Assembly: GCA_016713865.1 (NCBI GenBank)
Contig: JADJOG010000001.1
Span: 62,001-126,000 of the forward strand
Direction of reading: 5' to 3'
DNA: 64,000 nucleotides
DNA from: Flavobacteriales bacterium
GTDB lineage: Bacteria > Bacteroidota > Bacteroidia > Flavobacteriales_F > PHOS-HE28
The notes under the pieces are model-generated. The model was given only the letters and a program-made list of their open reading frames with translations. It was not told where the DNA came from and searched no databases. The position numbers and the translations under genes are program-made. Below, in pieces: positions 29,448 to 37,513 of the stretch (position 1 is its first letter; every line of letters starts with the position of its first letter).

Positions 29448-30377
29448 ATGCTGGCCCTCATCCGCAAAGAGCTCCGCGGTTTCCTAGGCTCACTCATCGG
29501 ACAGATCGTCGTCGCGGTGTTCCTGCTGCTCACGGGCCTGTTCCTGTGGGTTTTCCCGGGCAATATCCTCGAGAGCGGCTTCGCCGACATGGCCCCGCTT
29601 TTCTTCATTGCTCCGTGGGTGTTCCTCTTCCTGGTGCCCGCTGTTACCATGCGAAGCTTCAGCGAGGAGCGACGCACCGGCACCTTGGAAGTGCTGCTCA
29701 CCAAGCCGCTCTCCGAATTGCAGATCGTGCTGGCCAAATACACGGCCGCCGTGCTGCTCATCGGCTTGGCGCTGGTGCCCACGCTCGTCTATGTCTGGAG
29801 CACCGATCAGCTATCGACCTCAGTGACCGCAGTGGCAGTCTCTTCCGTGAAATGGCGTTCGTTCCTGCACTACACGCTCAACACGGTCGTGGCCATCGCG
29901 TGCATCATATGGTACTACCGGCGAGGCCGTTCAAGCGGATGGCCCATCGCGGGCTGGGTTTGGCGCGGCGTGCTCTTGTTGGCCGGGATACTCAGCTTCA
30001 GCTTGGTTGTGCATTGGATGCTCTTCATCGGCGGCGTTGATGCCGGTGCCACTTGGGGCGCTTACATCGGCCTCTTCTTGCTCGCGGCCTGCTTCGCCTC
30101 CATCGGCTTGCTGGCCTCGGCGCTCACCGAGAGCCAGATCGTGGCCTTCCTGATCGCCGTCTTCCTCTGCTTCTTCCTCTTCATGGGCTTCGACCTGATG
30201 GCCAGCTTCGATGCGCTGGGCGGATTGGAAGGCCCGATCAAATCCATCGGGATACAGCAGCACTACCAGAGCCTCGGCCGCGGCGTGCTCGATCTGGGCG
30301 ATGTCCTCTACCACCTGGGGGTGGTCGCGATCTTCTTGTTGCTCACGCGCGCGGCGCTGCAAAGCAGGACATGGTAG
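29448..30377 (+). CDS. gldF: Gliding motility-associated ABC transporter permease GldF, with an internal insertion
   Basis: Membrane permease of the GldA-GldF-GldG ABC system of Bacteroidota. Family motifs are FLLLTGLFLWVFPGN, PAVTMRSFSEERRTGTLE, LLTKPLSELQIV, DAGATWGAYIGL and SQIVAFLIAVFLCFF. At 309 residues it is longer than Flavobacterium johnsoniae GldF (about 240 as I recall). The extra roughly 70 residues lie between VWSTDQLS and DAGATWG and contain two further hydrophobic segments around the basic loop YYRRGRSS. The gene is followed by gldG after one base. ATG 29448 is chosen because MLALIRKELRGF matches the family. Confidence 0.93.
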   Translation: MLALIRKELRGFLGSLIGQIVVAVFLLLTGLFLWVFPGNILESGFADMAPLFFIAPWVFLFLVPAVTMRSFSEERRTGTLEVLLTKPLSELQIVLAKYTAAVLLIGLALVPTLVYVWSTDQLSTSVTAVAVSSVKWRSFLHYTLNTVVAIACIIWYYRRGRSSGWPIAGWVWRGVLLLAGILSFSLVVHWMLFIGGVDAGATWGAYIGLFLLAACFASIGLLASALTESQIVAFLIAVFLCFFLFMGFDLMASFDALGGLEGPIKSIGIQQHYQSLGRGVLDLGDVLYHLGVVAIFLLLTRAALQSRTW

Positions 30378-30378
30378 C

Positions 30379-32127
30379 ATGGGCAAATCAATGAGCAAGC
30401 GCCGTCAGGACCTCGCCGAGCTCTTCATCGGGATCGCCATCATTGGCCTGTTGCTCTTCGTGGCCTCCTTCGCCCGTGCGCGCATCGATCTCACCAGCGA
30501 GCAGCGCTACACGCTCACGCCCGCCACCAAGCAATTGGTACGGGAGCTTGAGGACATCCTGTATGTGAAGGTCTTTCTCACAGGCGAGCTGCCCGCCGAT
30601 CTGAAACAACTGGAACGCGCTGTGCGCGATGTGCTGGACGAGCTGCACGCGGTGAACCCGGACCGCATCCACTACGCCTTCAGCGACCCCAACGCCAGCG
30701 CCGATGACAAGACGCGCCGCGAGGTGTACGACCAATTGCAGAAACAAGGCCTCACCTACACCAGCATCCGGGTGAAGGAGAAAGGCGGCTTCAGCGAACG
30801 GATCGTGTTCCCCGGCGCGCTGATCAGCTTCCGCGACAAGACCTTGCCGGTGCAGCTGCTGAAGACCCAGTTGCGCACGCCCGATGCCGACATCGTGGCG
30901 CGCTCGATCACCAACGCGGAGTACGAATTCGCCAGCGGCATCCGTCAGGCGACGTCGAAGCAGAAGGCACGCATCGCCTTCCTCGATGGGCATGGCGAGC
31001 TCGGCGCATTGGAAACGGCCGACATCACCAATGCGCTGGAAGCCCTGTACAGCGTATCGCGCGTGCGCATCGATGGACGCATCGATGCATTGAGCACCAA
31101 GAACGAATTGATGAGCAAGCGCACCAACGACTACGAGGCGCTCATCATCGCCAAGCCCGACAGCGTGTTCAGCGACCGCGACCGCTACGTGATCGATCAG
31201 TTCGTGATGAACGGCGGAAAGATCCTCTGGTGCGTCGATGCCATGGACCCGCAGCTCGACAGCCTGCGCAAGAGCCAGTTCAGCATCGCCACCAGCCTCG
31301 CGCTCGGCTACGATGAATTGCTCTTCGCCTATGGCGCACGCGTGAACAAGGACCTGGTGCTCGACCGCAGCTGCGCGTTCATCGAGCTGTACACACAGCC
31401 CTACGGCAACCAGCGGAAGCTCGAGCGCTTCCCCTGGTACTTCGAGCCTGTGAGCATTCCGCAAAGCGCTCATCCCATCGTGGCCAACATCGACCCGGTC
31501 CATTTCCGGTTCGTGAGCACGATCGATACGATCGGCACCGACAGCGTGAAGAAGACGATCCTGCTCACCACATCGCCGCAGAGCTTCGCGCAGCGCGAGC
31601 CCGTGCGTATCAGCCTTGCCGCGGTGGAGATGGATCAGGGCTTCGAGCGCCGAAGCACGCCGCACATGCCCGTGGCCGTACTGCTCGAAGGCCGCTTCAA
31701 GAGCGCCTACTACGACCGCATACCCAACGCCTTCCGCGACGACCCGAACGTTGCCGTGCGCGAATGGAGCCCGCCCACCGCGCAACTGGTGATCGCCGAC
31801 GGCGATGTGATCGCCAATCGCTTCGATCCCGCGAAGGGCATGTTCTACATGCTCGGCTACGACCGCTATGCCAATGCCAAGATCTACGGAAACCGCGAGC
31901 TCATCCTCAATGCGATGAACTACCTGCTCGACGATCGCAGCCTGATCAGCATCCGCTCGCGCGCCATCACCTTGCGCCAACTCGATGCCACCCGTGTTGA
32001 CCTGCAGCGCGAAACGTGGCAGGCCATCAACATCGGCGTGCCGCTGCTGCTCGCCCTGGTGCTCGGCTTCGCTTATCAGCAGCACCGCCGTCGCACCAAC
32101 ACGCGGCCTAATCCCATCAGCGCATGA
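30379..32127 (+). CDS. gldG: Gliding motility-associated ABC transporter substrate-binding protein GldG
   Basis: A 582-residue protein anchored by an N-terminal membrane segment (LFIGIAIIGLLLFVASFA) and a C-terminal one (INIGVPLLLALVLGFAY). Family features: RYTLTPATKQLVREL, ILYVKVFLTGELPADLK, FLDGHGELGALETADITNAL, DYEALIIAKPDSVFSDRDRY and FVMNGGKILWCVDAM. It works with GldF in the ABC complex linked to gliding and envelope function. It starts one base after gldF; a second ATG four codons in is an alternative start. The stop overlaps the DUF4340 gene by ATGA. Confidence 0.95.
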   Translation: MGKSMSKRRQDLAELFIGIAIIGLLLFVASFARARIDLTSEQRYTLTPATKQLVRELEDILYVKVFLTGELPADLKQLERAVRDVLDELHAVNPDRIHYAFSDPNASADDKTRREVYDQLQKQGLTYTSIRVKEKGGFSERIVFPGALISFRDKTLPVQLLKTQLRTPDADIVARSITNAEYEFASGIRQATSKQKARIAFLDGHGELGALETADITNALEALYSVSRVRIDGRIDALSTKNELMSKRTNDYEALIIAKPDSVFSDRDRYVIDQFVMNGGKILWCVDAMDPQLDSLRKSQFSIATSLALGYDELLFAYGARVNKDLVLDRSCAFIELYTQPYGNQRKLERFPWYFEPVSIPQSAHPIVANIDPVHFRFVSTIDTIGTDSVKKTILLTTSPQSFAQREPVRISLAAVEMDQGFERRSTPHMPVAVLLEGRFKSAYYDRIPNAFRDDPNVAVREWSPPTAQLVIADGDVIANRFDPAKGMFYMLGYDRYANAKIYGNRELILNAMNYLLDDRSLISIRSRAITLRQLDATRVDLQRETWQAINIGVPLLLALVLGFAYQQHRRRTNTRPNPISA

Positions 32128-33140
32128 ATCGCCGCCTGCTCATCCTGCTCATCGTGCTGCTTTCCCTCGGCGCACTCGCTTGGTGGCTCCAGCGCCGTTC
32201 CACCGGCACCACCTTGAACGCGCCGCTGATCGACTTCGCGGTGAAGGACACCTCGCGTGTGACGCGCCTATTCATCGCCGACCAGCGCGGCAACACCAGC
32301 GACCTGCGCCGCGATGGCGATCGCTGGATCCTCAATGGCCGTTTCGAAGCGCGACAGCCCGAAGTGAACGCAGCGCTGAAGACCCTGCTGCGCGTGGAAG
32401 TGCGCAGTCCGGTGCCCAAGAGCCAAGAGCCCATGGTGCTGCGCACCATGGGAAGCGCCAGCCTGAAGGTGGAGATCTACGAGGGTGGCAACAAGCCCAG
32501 CAAGACGTGGATACTCGGGCATGCCACCAAGGACCACTACGGCACTTACGCGGTGCTTGAGAAGCCCGACCAAGGCCGCAGCGCCGAGCCCTTCATCCTG
32601 GGCATGAGCGGATTCACGGGCGTGCTCACCCCACGATTCCCGCCGCGAGAGGACAATTGGCGCAGCCCCAGCGTGTTCCACTACAACGACCTGCGCGACC
32701 TGGCAGAAGTGGAGGTCATGCACACCGCACGGCCATCTGAATCGTTCCGGATACTGCATCCGGAGGCGGGCTTGCCCTCCTTGCAATCGTCCGATGGACG
32801 AACGCTCCCAATGGACACCGTGCTGGTGCAGGGCGCGCTTCTGCCTTTCAAAGAGTTCAACTACGACTACATCGAACGCGAGAGGAAGCCGGTCGCGCGC
32901 GACTCGCTGCTGGCCGTGAAGCCCAACTACATCGTGCGCGCCAAGGGCCGTAACGGTCGCGCTCAGGAAGTGAAGCTCTGGTACAAGCCATACACAGGCG
33001 AGGCGGGCGGCTTCGACAAGCCGCGGCCACTGCACGACCCCTTGCACATGTTCGCGTTCGTCGAAGACAGCATGGTGGTATCCGTGCAGCGCGCCTACGC
33101 CGACCGGTTCACCGTGCCGCTGAGCTCCTTGTTGTATTAA
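32124..33140 (+). CDS. DUF4340 domain membrane-anchored protein
   Basis: A 338-residue protein with one N-terminal membrane segment (LLILLIVLLSLGALAWWL) and an extracytoplasmic beta-rich region. DUF4340-like stretches include LFIADQRGNTSDLRRDGDRW, WILGHATKDHYGTYAVLEK and MSGFTGVLTPRFP. Position directly after gldG with a four-base overlap is conserved in relatives and suggests a role in the same GldFG complex. Mechanism unknown. Confidence 0.87.
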   Translation: MNRRLLILLIVLLSLGALAWWLQRRSTGTTLNAPLIDFAVKDTSRVTRLFIADQRGNTSDLRRDGDRWILNGRFEARQPEVNAALKTLLRVEVRSPVPKSQEPMVLRTMGSASLKVEIYEGGNKPSKTWILGHATKDHYGTYAVLEKPDQGRSAEPFILGMSGFTGVLTPRFPPREDNWRSPSVFHYNDLRDLAEVEVMHTARPSESFRILHPEAGLPSLQSSDGRTLPMDTVLVQGALLPFKEFNYDYIERERKPVARDSLLAVKPNYIVRAKGRNGRAQEVKLWYKPYTGEAGGFDKPRPLHDPLHMFAFVEDSMVVSVQRAYADRFTVPLSSLLY

Positions 33141-33202
33141 CACCTGTGGATAACCGCCCTTCCGTGTTAATAACTGCGGGAGATGCCCGGAACACCCCCG
33201 GA

Positions 33203-33210
33203 TACCTTTG
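33203..33210 (+). promoter_or_regulatory. Putative -7 box TACCTTTG for dnaN
   Basis: TACCTTTG is an exact TAnnTTTG match, 29 bases before the dnaN ATG. Confidence 0.6.
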
Positions 33211-33239
33211 CGCGGCTCATAAAAAGCCTATCCGAACCG

Positions 33240-34360
33240 ATGAAATTCATCGTCTCCAGCACTGCCCTCCTGAAGCAATTGCAGACCCTCCAGGGCGTGC
33301 TCGCCAGCAGCAATACGCTGCCCATCCTCGATAACTTCCTCTTCGAGATCGACGGCAAGCAACTCACCGTTACCGCCAGCGACCTCGAAACCACCATCAC
33401 GGCCACCATGCCGGTTGAGGCCAAGGACAAAGGCAGTGTGGCCATTCCTGCGCGCCTGCTCCTCGATACCTTGAAGGCCTTCCCCGAGCAGCCGCTCACC
33501 TTCAGCATCGATGCCAAGCACCACGGCGTTGAGTTGAGCAGCGAGCAGGGCAAGTACAAGATGACCGGCTTCAACGGCGCTGAGTTCCCCAAGAGCCCCG
33601 TGCTCGAAGGCGCCACCAGCATCAGCATGCCTGCCGGCACTTTGGCCAAGGCGATCAACAAGGCCATTTTCGCCACCGGCAACGACGACCTGCGCCCGGT
33701 GATGAGCGGCATCCTCTTCGAATTCACCGACGAGGACCTGCGCTTCGTGGCCACCGACGCCCATAAGCTGGTCCGCTACAAGCGCACCGATATCCAGGCT
33801 CCCAAGGCCGCCAGTTTCATCGTGCCTAAGAAGCCGCTGAACCTGTTGAAGGCCTCGCTCCTGGGCAGCAACGCCGACCTCTCCATTGAATTCAACGAGA
33901 ACAACGCCGCCTTCCGCTTCGACAACACGGTGCTCGTGTGCCGCCTGATCGATGGCAAGTACCCGAACTACGAGGCGGCGATCCTAAGCAGAACCTGAAC
34001 AAGCTCACCATCGACCGCGCCACCTTCCTGAGCACCGTGCGCCGCGTGAGCATATTCGCCCACAAGACCACGCACCAGGTGCGGCTGCACATCACCGGCA
34101 GCCAGCTTGCGGTGAGCGCTGAGGATCTGGACTTCGCGAACGAGGCCAACGAGAAGCTCACCTGCACCTACGAGGGCGAGGAGATCACCATCGGCTTCAA
34201 CTCGCGCTTCCTCATGGACATGCTCAACAACATGGAGAGCGAGCATGTGAACCTGGAGATGAGCGCGCCCAACCGCGCAGGCATCCTCCTGCCCGGCGAG
34301 GCTGGCGAACCCGGCGAAGACGTGCTGATGCTTGTGATGCCGGTGATGCTGAACAACTGA
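33240..34360 (+). CDS. dnaN: DNA polymerase III beta subunit (sliding clamp), frameshifted
   Basis: Ring-shaped processivity clamp of about 373 residues, normal family length. The N-terminal domain reads MKFIVSSTALLKQLQTLQGV and LPILDNFLFEIDG; the middle has RPVMSGILFEF and FVATDAHKLVRY; the C-terminal part has KTTHQVRLHIT, IGFNSRFLMDML and the end LMLVMPVML, the protein-binding pocket region. One C is missing near 33986, turning YEAAIPKQN into ILSRT-stop. Since this gene is essential and the protein is otherwise perfect, a sequencing error is the likely cause. The gene is not next to dnaA here. Confidence 0.95.
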
Positions 34361-34423
34361 GCGTGCAGCGCGAGCGGACTTCGGCACCGTACTTGAAATC
34401 ACTGCTGCACTGAATTCCGAACC

Positions 34424-34834
34424 ATGAACAAGCTCGCCTTAGCCCTACCGCTCCTCATTGCCCTTACCGCCAACAAGTGCGCGCAGAAAGGCATGGACAC
34501 CGCCAGCCTGAAGGAGAAGAAATGGGTGGTTGAGACACTGAACGGCATGCGTCCAGAATTGCCCGATGGCACGGAGCGCCCGTGGCTGAAGCTCGAAGGC
34601 GACCGTCTGCAAGGCTTCGGTGGTTGCAACGCGCTGATGGGTGGCTATGCCATGGAAGGCAGCAAGTTGAGCTTCTCCGACATCGGCAGCACCAAGAAGT
34701 ATTGCGAGGGCGTGCAGCCCACGGAGAACGCCGTGAAACAGATGCTCGGCCAAGTGGACAGCTTCCGCCTCGATGGCAATCAGCTGCGCTTGCTCGGTGC
34801 TGGCAAGGAGCTGGCCTCGCTGGTGGGCGAGTAG
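34424..34834 (+). CDS. META/HslJ-like domain secreted protein
   Basis: A 136-residue exported protein. Signal-like N terminus MNKLALALPLLIALTANKC contains a Cys that could be a weak lipobox. The META domain pattern is clear: KWVVETLNG, LQGFGGCNALMGGYAMEGSK, LSFSDIGSTKKYC and AVKQMLGQVDSFRLDGNQLR. HslJ-type proteins are small envelope proteins of uncertain function. It lies 63 bases after dnaN and runs tail to tail into the rhomboid gene. Confidence 0.85.
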   Translation: MNKLALALPLLIALTANKCAQKGMDTASLKEKKWVVETLNGMRPELPDGTERPWLKLEGDRLQGFGGCNALMGGYAMEGSKLSFSDIGSTKKYCEGVQPTENAVKQMLGQVDSFRLDGNQLRLLGAGKELASLVGE

Positions 34835-34836
34835 GA

Positions 34837-35583
34837 TCAATCGTCCCAGGTAGTGCTCACATTGCCTGGCCTCCCAGCCTGTTCAGCCAGCTTCCGCCTC
34901 CAGATCAATTCCGCTTCGTTCACGTCATCGCCTTCGGCAGGTCCGTCGGCAGGAGGTTCTTCGTCCTCTTCATCGGCGAAACTGGGCTTCGGATCCATCA
35001 CAGCTGGTGGAAGCGCGCGATAAGCGAAGGCTAGCGCCACCCCGGAGATCGCGCCCCAGAGGTGGCTCTCCCAACTCATGTGCTGCATATCGGGCAGTAT
35101 GCCCCAGATCAAGCTGCCGTAATAGAAACTGATGAGCAGTGCCAGTGCCATCAACGTGCGTTGCCGATGGAGCAATCCGCTCGTGAATAGGAAAGTGGCC
35201 ATGCCATAGATCACGCCGCTGGCGCCGATGTGGAAGTTGGCGCGCCCCATGAGCCAGACGCCCAGCCCACCGATCAGCCACGTGAAGAACACCACGCGGA
35301 TGGCCGTGCGCGGATAGAAGTACATGAGGCACCAGCCCAAGGCGATGATCGCCGTGGAGTTGTTGAAGAGGTGCTCCCAGTCGCCGTGCAGCAAGGGAGC
35401 CGCCAGTATGCCCCACAACCCTTGGGCTTCCCTAGGCTTGATCCCGAAGCGAGCAAGATCGAGCTGAAGGCCTTTATCGAGCAGCCAGATCGCCAACAGC
35501 ACCACCACGCTAACGGCAGGCAGCAGCAAGGAGGTGAATCCGCGCCTGCGCTCTGCTGAAGCTTGATCCGTTACCGGCTGCAT
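34837..35583 (-). CDS. Rhomboid family intramembrane serine protease
   Basis: Integral-membrane protease of 248 residues with about six hydrophobic segments. Nucleophile motif is HIGASGVIYG (Ser of GASG) and the catalytic His is in SWESHLWGAISG, giving the Ser-His dyad. HGDWEHLFNN corresponds to the oxyanion-side His/Asn motif of the second helix. The cytosolic C terminus is acidic (FADEEDEEPPADGPAEGDD). ATG 35583 (MQPVTDQAS) is preferred over an upstream alternative start. Substrates unknown. Confidence 0.92.
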   Translation of the reverse strand: MQPVTDQASAERRRGFTSLLLPAVSVVVLLAIWLLDKGLQLDLARFGIKPREAQGLWGILAAPLLHGDWEHLFNNSTAIIALGWCLMYFYPRTAIRVVFFTWLIGGLGVWLMGRANFHIGASGVIYGMATFLFTSGLLHRQRTLMALALLISFYYGSLIWGILPDMQHMSWESHLWGAISGVALAFAYRALPPAVMDPKPSFADEEDEEPPADGPAEGDDVNEAELIWRRKLAEQAGRPGNVSTTWDD

Positions 35584-35650
35584 GGGCCGAAGGTGGCAAC
35601 GACCGCGCCTCGGACCTGACAATGGACAGATCGGCAGAATGCTTGCCAGT

Positions 35651-35658
35651 TACCTTGC
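35651..35658 (+). promoter_or_regulatory. Putative -7 box TACCTTGC
   Basis: TACCTTGC (TAnnTTnC variant) ends 9 bases before the ATG at 35668. Confidence 0.35.
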
Positions 35659-35667
35659 ACCACCATC

Positions 35668-36111
35668 ATGCGCATCGCCCCGCTCCTCCTTCTCGGCCTC
35701 GTAAGCATCGTGCTCATTGCAGCGCAGCGCCCGGCCTCCGTAACCGCCAACGACGAACAGGACCTCACCCCTGCCAGCGAATTGGCGCTGCTCATGCGCG
35801 AGATGGCCGCGCATGCAGATAGCGTGAAGGCCGGCCTCAATCGCGGCGACAGGCAATTGCCGCCCTACCCTGCGGGCGTGAGCAAACTGCTCACCGCCAC
35901 GCCCACCAAGGACATGCACATCGACCCCATCACCTTTCCCACTTTCGGGAAGGATTACCAGGCCAAGGTGAAGGCCCTGTACAAGGCACCGCTGAAGCAA
36001 CGCGCACAGGCCTACAATGCCCTCGTGCTCAGCTGCGCCAATTGCCATTCCACGCATTGCCCAGGGCCTATGATGCGGATCAAGAAGATGTACGTGAAGC
36101 TGGAAGGCTGA
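35668..36111 (+). CDS. Cytochrome c family protein with C-terminal heme motif
   Basis: Periplasmic protein of 147 residues with signal peptide MRIAPLLLLGLVSIVLIAAQ. A single heme-binding motif CANCH sits near the C terminus (about residue 122), followed by STHCPGPMMRIKKM. The C-terminal heme position and mainly helical body (ELALLMREMAAHADSVKAGL) recall cytochrome c prime-like proteins. Electron-transfer partner unknown. It is upstream of the MFS gene but that has its own promoter-like box. Confidence 0.8.
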   Translation: MRIAPLLLLGLVSIVLIAAQRPASVTANDEQDLTPASELALLMREMAAHADSVKAGLNRGDRQLPPYPAGVSKLLTATPTKDMHIDPITFPTFGKDYQAKVKALYKAPLKQRAQAYNALVLSCANCHSTHCPGPMMRIKKMYVKLEG

Positions 36112-36163
36112 GAAGGAGCGCCCCGCAGAGCTTCGACCTTGATACACGTAGTGGCCGAAAACG

Positions 36164-36171
36164 CATCTTCG
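36164..36171 (+). promoter_or_regulatory. Putative -7 box CATCTTCG
   Basis: CATCTTCG lies 24 bases before the MFS transporter ATG at 36196; it is a one- to two-base variant of TAnnTTTG. Confidence 0.3.
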
Positions 36172-36195
36172 CCATCTCGCTGAATCGGGATAGTT

Positions 36196-37500
36196 ATGTC
36201 ATCGCGCGCCTTCGATCGCCGTACGCTCATGCTCGTGACCGTGGCCGCCCTCGGCTACTTCGTCGACATCTATGATCTGGTGCTCTTCAATGTGGTGAAG
36301 CGCGAGAGCCTCGAGTTCATCCTCGGCCAGGGCCATCCGGATATCAAGGACCGCGGCATCGACCTCTTCAACATCCAGATGCTCGGCATGCTGGTGGGTG
36401 GCGTGCTCTGGGGCGTGTGGGGCGATAAGAAGGGCCGCATCACGGTGCTCTTCGGCAGCATCCTTCTCTACTCCATCGCCAACATCGCCAATGCCTTCAC
36501 CTTCGATCTGGTGAGCTATGGCGTGGTGCGCTTCATCGCTGGCGTGGGCCTCGCGGGCGAATTGGGCGCGGGCATCACGCTCATTGCCGAGACCATGCCC
36601 CGCGAGAAGCGCGGCTGGGGCACCATGATCGTGGTTACCGTGGGCGCGCTGGGCGCCGTGGCCGCAAGCCTCGTGGGCGGCTATGGCGATGGCATCAGCG
36701 CATTCATCGCATCCTTCACCGGCCATAGGCTGATGAATTGGCAAGTGGCCTACGTGGTGGGCGGCGCCATGGGCCTCACCCTGCTCGCGCTGCGCATGGG
36801 CACATTCGAGAGCGGGCTGTACAAGAGCGCCGAGCAAAGCGAAACGGTGCGTGGCAGCTTGCGCATGCTCTTCGGCGATCGCACCCGCGCGCTGCGCTAC
36901 CTGAAGACGATCCTCATAGGCGTGCCCATCTGGTACGTGATCGGGCTGCTGGTGAGCCTGAGCCAGGATGTCTTCGTGCCCGAGCTCGGCATCGATACCA
37001 GCGCGCTGGACGATGCCGGCAAGCAGCGCATCAACGGCACCGCCATCCGCTACGCCTACATCGGCCTCAGCCTCGGCGATCTGCTGAGCGGGCTGCTGAG
37101 CCAATGGCAGCGCAGCCGCCGCAAGGTGATCATGCTCTACCTCGGCCTCAACCTCGCGCTCACGCTCTTCTTCCTCTTCGGCATGCGCGGCGCCACCATC
37201 GCCACGTACAACTGGGTGTGCCTCGCCTTGGGCATGGCAACCGGATACTGGGTCATCTTCGCTACGGTGGCCAGCGAGCAATTCGGCACCAACCTGCGCG
37301 GAACCGTGGCGATCACCGCGCCCAACTTCGTCCGTGGCAGCATCTACCCCATCACTTCGCTCTTCCGCGCACTGGTGGTGCCTGTGGGCAACATCACCGC
37401 AGCGCTGCTGGTCGGAGCGCTCTGCATCGGTGGGGCGTTCTGGGCCGTGCGGCGCAGCAGCGAGACCTTCAGCAGGGACATGGATTTCGTGGAACGCTAG
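36196..37500 (+). CDS. MFS transporter (sugar-phosphate/metabolite type)
   Basis: A 434-residue inner-membrane transporter with about 12 membrane segments. The first helix has VAALGYFVDIYDLVLF. The MFS signature between helices 2 and 3 is GVWGDKKGRITVLFG. Helix 4-5 has RFIAGVGLAGELGAGITLIAETMPREKRG, as in the sugar or aromatic-acid:H+ symporter groups. Substrate cannot be read from sequence. The gene ends 13 bases from the end of the convergent T9SS protein gene. Confidence 0.9.
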   Translation: MSSRAFDRRTLMLVTVAALGYFVDIYDLVLFNVVKRESLEFILGQGHPDIKDRGIDLFNIQMLGMLVGGVLWGVWGDKKGRITVLFGSILLYSIANIANAFTFDLVSYGVVRFIAGVGLAGELGAGITLIAETMPREKRGWGTMIVVTVGALGAVAASLVGGYGDGISAFIASFTGHRLMNWQVAYVVGGAMGLTLLALRMGTFESGLYKSAEQSETVRGSLRMLFGDRTRALRYLKTILIGVPIWYVIGLLVSLSQDVFVPELGIDTSALDDAGKQRINGTAIRYAYIGLSLGDLLSGLLSQWQRSRRKVIMLYLGLNLALTLFFLFGMRGATIATYNWVCLALGMATGYWVIFATVASEQFGTNLRGTVAITAPNFVRGSIYPITSLFRALVVPVGNITAALLVGALCIGGAFWAVRRSSETFSRDMDFVER

Positions 37501-37513
37501 CCGTTCGAACCCG

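Noticed and set aside
33980..33990. Programmed frameshift in dnaN
   Set aside because: Sliding clamps have no such mechanism, there is no slippery heptamer here, and a missing C restores the family sequence exactly.
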